Source: Flavobacteriaceae bacterium (GTDB lineage Bacteria; Bacteroidota; Bacteroidia; Flavobacteriales; Flavobacteriaceae). Taken from it: 11,442 nt of DNA. The notes below the pieces were generated by a model that saw nothing but the letters and a program-made list of their open reading frames with translations, was not told the DNA's origin and searched no databases. Within the stretch, counting starts at the first letter, position 1. Every line of letters starts with the position of its first letter. Location: the NCBI GenBank assembly GCA_020347545.1, contig CP070731.1, forward strand, positions 1,826,415-1,837,856, given 5' to 3'. Made by a program: the position numbers and the translations under genes. Below, piece by piece: positions 7,734-11,442 of the stretch.

Positions 7734-7766
7734 AAAAAAACACCTGTTCATCAAGCAACAGGTGTT
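7734..7766 (-). terminator. Rho-independent terminator of groESL (possibly bidirectional)
   Basis: A perfect 10-base inverted repeat (AACACCTGTT at 7739-7748, AACAGGTGTT at 7757-7766) with an 8-base loop is followed, on the - strand, by a T-run (complement of the A-run 7734-7740). It lies about 68 bases past the groEL stop. On the + strand it is only 23 bases after the DUF962 stop but has a weak T-tract there, so it may also serve that transcript. Confidence 0.88.
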
Positions 7767-7833
7767 CTTTGTATTTATTACTTCGTGTTTCCGGGAAAAA
7801 CTTTTCCTGGAATTATAGAAGTTTTATTTCATC

Positions 7834-9468
7834 TTACATCATGCCTGGCATGCCACCACCCATTGGAGGCATTGCAGGAGCTGGAGTGTCTTCCTTGATA
7901 TCAACCAGAGCACATTCTGTAGTAAGAATCATACCCGCAACAGAAGCTGCATTTTCCAATGCGATTCTTGTCACTTTGGTAGGGTCAATGATTCCTGCTT
8001 TGTGCATATGAACGAATTCTTCTGTTTTCGCATTAAATCCGAAATCGTCTTTTCCTTCAAGAACCTTTGAAACGATAACAGATCCTTCATTTCCTGCATT
8101 TTCAGCGATTTGACGTAATGGCTCCTCGATAGCTCTCGCAACGATTTTGACTCCTGTTTCCTCATCCTGATTTTCAGTTTCAAGACTTTCAAGAGTACTT
8201 TTTGCTCTTACCAAAGCAACACCACCACCTGCTATGATACCTTCTTCAACAGCCGCTCTTGTAGCGTGAAGTGCATCATCAACACGATCTTTCTTTTCCT
8301 TCATTTCCACTTCACTGGCTGCCCCTACATAAAGTACGGCAACACCACCGGCTAATTTAGCCAGACGCTCCTGAAGTTTTTCCTTATCGTAATCAGAGGT
8401 TGTTGTTTCAATCTGTGATTTGATCTGGCTTACTCTTCCTTTGATCGTTTCTGAATCTCCGGCACCGTTAACAACAGTTGTATTGTCTTTATCAATGGTT
8501 ACTCTTTCTGCAGTTCCCAGCATGTCCATTGTTGCATTTTCCAAAGTAAATCCTCTTTCTTCCGCAACCACTGTACCTCCGGTAAGAATGGCAATATCCT
8601 CAAGCATTGCTTTTCTTCTGTCTCCAAAACCGGGAGCTTTTACCGCAGCAATTTTAAGAGATCCTCTTAACTTGTTTACAACTAAAGTAGCCAAAGCTTC
8701 TCCGTCGATATCTTCAGCGATGATCAACAATGGTTTTCCAGATTGAGCTACTGGTTCAAGAACCGGTAAAAGATCCTTCATTGTTGAGATTTTTTTATCG
8801 TATAACAGGATATACGGTGATTCAAGATCTGAGATCATTTTTTCTGAATCCGTAACAAAGTAAGGAGATAAATAACCTCTGTCAAATTGCATACCTTCCA
8901 CGATGTCAACATGTGTTTCAGTACCTTTAGCCTCTTCAACTGTAATCACACCTTCCTTACCGACTTTATTGAAGGCTTCAGAAATCAATTCTCCGACAGA
9001 TTCATCATTGTTGGCTGAAATTGAAGCTACTTGCTTGATTTTATCAAGTTTGTTTCCCACCAATTGGGACTGGTTGCGAAGTTCTTCGATAATAATCTCT
9101 ACTGCTTTATCGATACCGTGTTTTAAATCAAGTGGATTTGCACCGGCTGCAACATTTTTCAGACCTTCTTTAACAATGGCTTGCGCCAAAACGGTTGCGG
9201 TTGTTGTACCATCACCTGCAAGATCGTTGGTTTTTGAAGCTACTTCTTTTACCATTTGAGCACCCATATTTTCCAGGGCATCCTCAAGTTCAATTTCTTT
9301 TGCTACTGTTACCCCGTCTTTAGTGATCTGAGGCCCGCCAAATGCTTTACCTATTACAACGTTTCTTCCCTTTGGGCCTAAAGTCACCTTCACTGCATTG
9401 GCCAATGCGTCAACCCCGCGTTTTAATCCATCGCGAGATTCAATATCAAAAATTATATCTTTTGCCAT
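7834..9468 (-). CDS. groL: Chaperonin GroEL (60 kDa)
   Basis: GroEL forms the double-ring cytosolic folding chamber that, with GroES and ATP, refolds client proteins. The 544-residue length is standard. The N-terminus MAKDIIFDIESRDGLKRGV, the nucleotide-binding LGPKGRNVVI and KDGVTVAKEI segments (Asp51), and the AGDGTTTATVLA motif with Asp86 (E. coli Asp87) are all present. The chaperonin signature AAVEEGIIAGGG lies near residue 400, and the protein ends in the methionine/glycine tail MPPMGGGMPGMM. Nothing is missing. groEL follows groES by 35 bases and is surely in the same transcript. It is the only groEL in the window. Confidence 0.99.
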   Translation of the reverse strand: MAKDIIFDIESRDGLKRGVDALANAVKVTLGPKGRNVVIGKAFGGPQITKDGVTVAKEIELEDALENMGAQMVKEVASKTNDLAGDGTTTATVLAQAIVKEGLKNVAAGANPLDLKHGIDKAVEIIIEELRNQSQLVGNKLDKIKQVASISANNDESVGELISEAFNKVGKEGVITVEEAKGTETHVDIVEGMQFDRGYLSPYFVTDSEKMISDLESPYILLYDKKISTMKDLLPVLEPVAQSGKPLLIIAEDIDGEALATLVVNKLRGSLKIAAVKAPGFGDRRKAMLEDIAILTGGTVVAEERGFTLENATMDMLGTAERVTIDKDNTTVVNGAGDSETIKGRVSQIKSQIETTTSDYDKEKLQERLAKLAGGVAVLYVGAASEVEMKEKKDRVDDALHATRAAVEEGIIAGGGVALVRAKSTLESLETENQDEETGVKIVARAIEEPLRQIAENAGNEGSVIVSKVLEGKDDFGFNAKTEEFVHMHKAGIIDPTKVTRIALENAASVAGMILTTECALVDIKEDTPAPAMPPMGGGMPGMM

Positions 9469-9503
9469 TTTTTATATGTTTAGTTATTGGTTTAAAATTA
9501 AGA

Positions 9504-9782
9504 TTATAGAATAGCGAAAATGTCACTTTCTCTCATAATAAGATAATCAGTACCTTCTAATTTCAACTCAGTACCAGCGAATTTACCATACAAGACAGTG
9601 TCACCAATTTTAACCGTTAGCGGCTCATCTTTTGTTCCGTTTCCCACTGCAACTACTTTTCCTTGCTGCGGTTTTTCTTTGGCTGAATCAGGAATATAAA
9701 TACCTGAAGCTGTTTTGGTTTCTGCCGCCAATGGCTCAACGAGAACTCTATCTGCTAGAGGTTTAATTGTTAATTTACTCAT
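9504..9782 (-). CDS. groS: Co-chaperonin GroES (10 kDa)
   Basis: GroES is the seven-membered lid of the GroEL chamber. The 92-residue protein starts MSKLTIKPLADRVLVEP, has the flexible mobile loop (about residues 20-36, ETKTASGIYIPDSAKEKP), then QQGKVVAVGNG and GDTVLYGKFAGTE, and ends YLIMRESDIFAIL. The hydrophobic tripeptide that docks on GroEL reads Ile28-Tyr29-Ile30, where E. coli has Ile-Val-Leu. I chose the ATG at 9782: a longer open frame reaches 9875, but its extra 31 residues would be encoded across the promoter and into the upstream terminator and are not GroES-like. The leader is AT-rich, with no Shine-Dalgarno sequence. Confidence 0.97.
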   Translation of the reverse strand: MSKLTIKPLADRVLVEPLAAETKTASGIYIPDSAKEKPQQGKVVAVGNGTKDEPLTVKIGDTVLYGKFAGTELKLEGTDYLIMRESDIFAIL

Positions 9783-9822
9783 TATATAAAAATTTAGGTT
9801 ATTAATATTTTCCACAATAGTT

Positions 9823-9837
9823 GCAAAAACATTGCCA
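9823..9837 (-). promoter_or_regulatory. Candidate groESL promoter with sigma-54-like -24/-12 elements
   Basis: On the - strand the 15 bases read TGGCAATGTTTTTGC. This matches the sigma-54 pattern TGGCAC-N5-TTGC at all but one position, with the correct GG-to-GC spacing. Transcription would start near 9811, leaving a leader of about 30 bases before the groES ATG. A second reading of the same DNA is possible: TTTG at about 9852-9855 followed after 21 bases by TGTTTTTG, close to the Bacteroidota house-keeping pattern TTTG...TAnnTTTG. The sequence alone cannot decide between them. No CIRCE repeat is present. Confidence 0.5.
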
Positions 9838-9860
9838 TTGTTGAAAAACTGACAAATAGG

Positions 9861-9898
9861 AAAAAAAAATGCCAACGTGTCATTACGTTGGCATTTTT
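9861..9898 (-). terminator. Strong hairpin terminator after secG, potentially bidirectional
   Basis: A perfect 14-base inverted repeat (AAAAATGCCAACGT at 9865-9878, ACGTTGGCATTTTT at 9885-9898) has a 6-base loop. On the - strand it is followed by a run of nine T residues (complement of 9861-9869). It lies about 20 bases past the secG stop and just upstream of the groES promoter region, so it separates the two transcription units. A T5 run at 9894-9898 could give weak termination on the + strand too. Confidence 0.92.
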
Positions 9899-9917
9899 AC
9901 TCATTTTTTATTCGATT

Positions 9918-10256
9918 TTAGTTGCTACTGTCAATTACTTTGTCAGTATCTAAAGTCTCAGGGGTATCCAAAACCTCACGGCTGTTTATAATATCTTCTG
10001 TTTCCGATCTAAGATCGACATCATTACGGGGAATGGCAAAATTCGATAACAGGATCAACACAAAAAGTGCTATTGCCAAAGCCCAGGTGCTTTTATCCAA
10101 AAAATTTGTGGTATTCTGAACACCACCAAGATTTTGAGTACCTCCGCCACCGAATGATGAAGAAAGACCTCCTCCTTTAGGATTCTGTACCATAATCACC
10201 AGTATCAGCAATACGGAAACGATAATAATCAATATTAAAAATAAAAAGTACGACAT
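9918..10256 (-). CDS. secG: Preprotein translocase subunit SecG
   Basis: SecG is the small inner-membrane subunit of the SecYEG channel and assists SecA-driven export. The 112-residue protein has a first membrane helix at about residues 2-23, then the hallmark MVQNPKGGGLSSSFGGGG loop, and a second helix at about 58-75 (TWALAIALFVLILLSNF). It ends in an acidic hydrophilic tail of about 35 residues, which is longer than in minimal SecG proteins. It starts eight bases after the stop of the TPR gene, so the two are co-transcribed, and it is followed by a strong terminator. Confidence 0.97.
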   Translation of the reverse strand: MSYFLFLILIIIVSVLLILVIMVQNPKGGGLSSSFGGGGTQNLGGVQNTTNFLDKSTWALAIALFVLILLSNFAIPRNDVDLRSETEDIINSREVLDTPETLDTDKVIDSSN

Positions 10257-10264
10257 AATCTACG

Positions 10265-11110
10265 CTATTTTTCTTGTAATTTTTTGACTGCTTCAATTTG
10301 GGATGCAAAGAAACTACTTTTTTCCGGATATTTCAAACTTAAAATGGTAAAAGCAGTAATTGCTTTTTCATACTTTTTTTGCTCCACATAAACGTGTGCC
10401 AGCGTCTCTGTCATCAGACTTTCGTTCTCCTGTGTACTGCCTACTGAAACATCGTCATAACTATCTGACAAAGAAGGGTTAATCTTTGGGCTGCTGGCGA
10501 TAAATTTATCTATTAATTGCCTTTGATCCCTGGTTTTAAGTTCTTTTGAGTCCATTGAATCCGGCCTGCTTCCCAAGGACTGTTTCTTATGGCCTCTGTC
10601 GATAGGTTCAAAATTACTTAACTGAAGCCATTCACGGAAAGAATAAGATTCATCCTTATTGAACTGCAAGGGTTTTCCAACCCCAAGCATCTCTTCAGGA
10701 CTCTTTTCTTCCTCAAGGGAAGTTTTCTTACCTTCAACCTCCTCAGAGGCATTGGCCAGCCTTTCTATTGACGCCTCTTTTGACTCTTTCTGACTGAGAT
10801 CAGTTTTAGGTTCTGGTTGCGTATCGGTAAGGTCTGCAACTTCTTGCAAATCTGCAGGAGCGGCATGAATATCAAGGTCATCTTTTGTGATGTTATCAAA
10901 GAGAAGGGCCCGGTCTGCTGTATATGCCGCTGTTTTTTTAAGGAAATCGTTGTATTTAAAACTACGGCGCTTTTTAAGACCGTTTAAATGAAGATAACGT
11001 GCTACCTGAAAATAGGGGTATTCATCAATAATCTGTTGTAAACCCGCAATCTGATCTTTGCGGATTCCATGAGGATCGGATAATATTTTATTAAATTCAA
11101 TAAGGTTCAT
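10265..11110 (-). CDS. TPR-containing hypothetical protein between lptE and secG
   Basis: The function of this 281-residue protein is unknown. There is no signal peptide or membrane segment, so it is probably cytosolic. The N-terminal about 75 residues are helical and well ordered (MNLIEFNKILSDPHGIRKD, then YPYFQVARYLHLNGLKKR). Residues about 85-140 are acidic and lysine/glutamate-rich, probably disordered. A conserved-looking block SYSFREWLQLSNFEPIDR follows. Residues about 231-270 form a single TPR-like helix pair (ETLAHVYVEQKKYEKAITAF, then LSLKYPEKSSFFASQI). It starts four bases after the lptE stop and ends eight bases before secG. From memory this lptE-TPR-secG order recurs in flavobacteria, which would suggest an envelope-assembly role; that is inference. 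Confidence 0.88.
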   Translation of the reverse strand: MNLIEFNKILSDPHGIRKDQIAGLQQIIDEYPYFQVARYLHLNGLKKRRSFKYNDFLKKTAAYTADRALLFDNITKDDLDIHAAPADLQEVADLTDTQPEPKTDLSQKESKEASIERLANASEEVEGKKTSLEEEKSPEEMLGVGKPLQFNKDESYSFREWLQLSNFEPIDRGHKKQSLGSRPDSMDSKELKTRDQRQLIDKFIASSPKINPSLSDSYDDVSVGSTQENESLMTETLAHVYVEQKKYEKAITAFTILSLKYPEKSSFFASQIEAVKKLQEK

Positions 11111-11114
11111 GAAC

Positions 11115-11442
11115 TTACCATTTAGCTACAGCTGCATTAAAAATATCCTGCGTTATTCTTTCAAAGATTTCGTCGTATGCATTGTCCAAAACACCTCCCG
11201 TTAGTTGCAAACTTCCGTCGTAATCACTGTAAAAAGAAAATGTCTGCTCAAAATCATCTTCTTCATTCAGGCGATTATAGAACCTTACCCTGACTGCTAT
11301 CGTCAATCTGTTCTGTGCAGCCGTTTGATCTGCTGTCGCCGCAATGGGAACAATTCTATATTGGGTGATTTCTCCTTCAAAATGAAGATCCCCTCCCGTG
11401 TCTGTCAATTTCAGATTGGTCTGTCTTAAAAATAAATCCTGA
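11115..11442 (-). CDS. lptE: LptE family LPS-assembly lipoprotein, C-terminal part
   Basis: The reading frame is open to the right edge of the window, leaving 108 C-terminal residues. LptE is an outer-membrane lipoprotein that plugs and supports LptD, which inserts lipopolysaccharide into the outer leaflet. The visible segment (QDLFLRQTNLKLTDTGGDLH, then FEGEITQYRI, then RLTIAVRVRFYNRLNEED, FEQTFSFYSDYDGS and EIFERITQDIFNAAVAKW) follows the Bacteroidota LptE pattern: alternating strands, then a C-terminal helix. A TTG at 11408 is an internal codon, not the start, because family-like sequence continues upstream. The signal peptide and lipobox cysteine should lie beyond the window. The assignment rests on this pattern and on the gene order with the TPR protein and secG. 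Confidence 0.82.
   Translation of the reverse strand, partial: QDLFLRQTNLKLTDTGGDLHFEGEITQYRIVPIAATADQTAAQNRLTIAVRVRFYNRLNEEDDFEQTFSFYSDYDGSLQLTGGVLDNAYDEIFERITQDIFNAAVAKW

Noticed and set aside
7791..7810. Second inverted repeat (CCGGGAAAA / TTTTCCTGG) between the groEL stop and its terminator
   Set aside because: The loop is only about two bases, there is one mismatch, and no T-run follows; probably not a functional hairpin on its own.
7834..9468. Open frames opposite groEL on the + strand (for example 8420-8746 and 8903-9259)
   Set aside because: They are shadows of the strongly conserved groEL coding sequence with no family features of their own.
9783..9875. A longer GroES reading frame with 31 extra N-terminal residues
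   Set aside because: The extension crosses the promoter region and the upstream terminator and is not GroES-like; the ATG at 9782 gives the standard 92-residue protein.
1..11442. CRISPR arrays, tRNA genes, insertion sequences or a horizontally acquired island
   Set aside because: No regular spaced repeats, tRNA-like folds, transposase genes or terminal inverted repeats were seen; the gene content is core metabolism and housekeeping.

Overview
The window looks like an ordinary stretch of chromosome from a member of the Bacteroidota, most probably a marine-type flavobacterium. The evidence is the A+T-rich sequence, the near absence of Shine-Dalgarno sequences before start codons, AT-rich leaders, the LptE - TPR protein - SecG - GroES - GroEL gene order, and protein styles typical of that class. 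The exact genus cannot be told from the sequence. No tRNA, rRNA, insertion sequence, integrase, CRISPR array or attachment site was found, and no gene-free gap exceeds 300 bases.

Region 1 (1-4572, + strand) is a compact biotin operon: the 3' part of bioF, then bioD, bioA, a FabF-like beta-ketoacyl synthase and bioB. The genes are separated by 17, -1, 1 and about 41 bases, so they are very likely co-transcribed; the promoter lies upstream of the window. BioF, BioA, BioD and BioB carry pimeloyl thioester through KAPA, DAPA and dethiobiotin to biotin. No bioC, bioH, bioG or bioW is present. The condensing enzyme inside the operon is therefore the natural candidate for a part in making the pimeloyl chain, and is the most interesting gene here.

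Region 2 (4634-7716) holds three less characterised genes. A 621-residue secreted protein of unknown function, probably a beta-propeller, lies on the - strand, convergent with bioB. Divergent from it on the + strand is a likely two-gene unit of a DUF2461 protein and a small DUF962/Mpo1-like membrane protein. The 3' end of the latter holds an odd 12-base repeat and a G-rich tract that could form a G-quadruplex.

Region 3 (7739-11442, - strand) is housekeeping: lptE (partial, at the window edge), a TPR protein and secG form one tight unit ending in a strong hairpin terminator. The groES-groEL operon follows with its own promoter region and its own terminator. A sequence between the secG terminator and groES matches the sigma-54 -24/-12 pattern at all but one position, but it overlaps a possible Bacteroidota house-keeping promoter. 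I see no CIRCE operator.

I do not see an obviously new multi-gene system. The points worth following are the ketoacyl synthase in the biotin operon, the changed substrate-pocket residues of BioA, the groESL promoter, and the repeat/G-rich gene tail.
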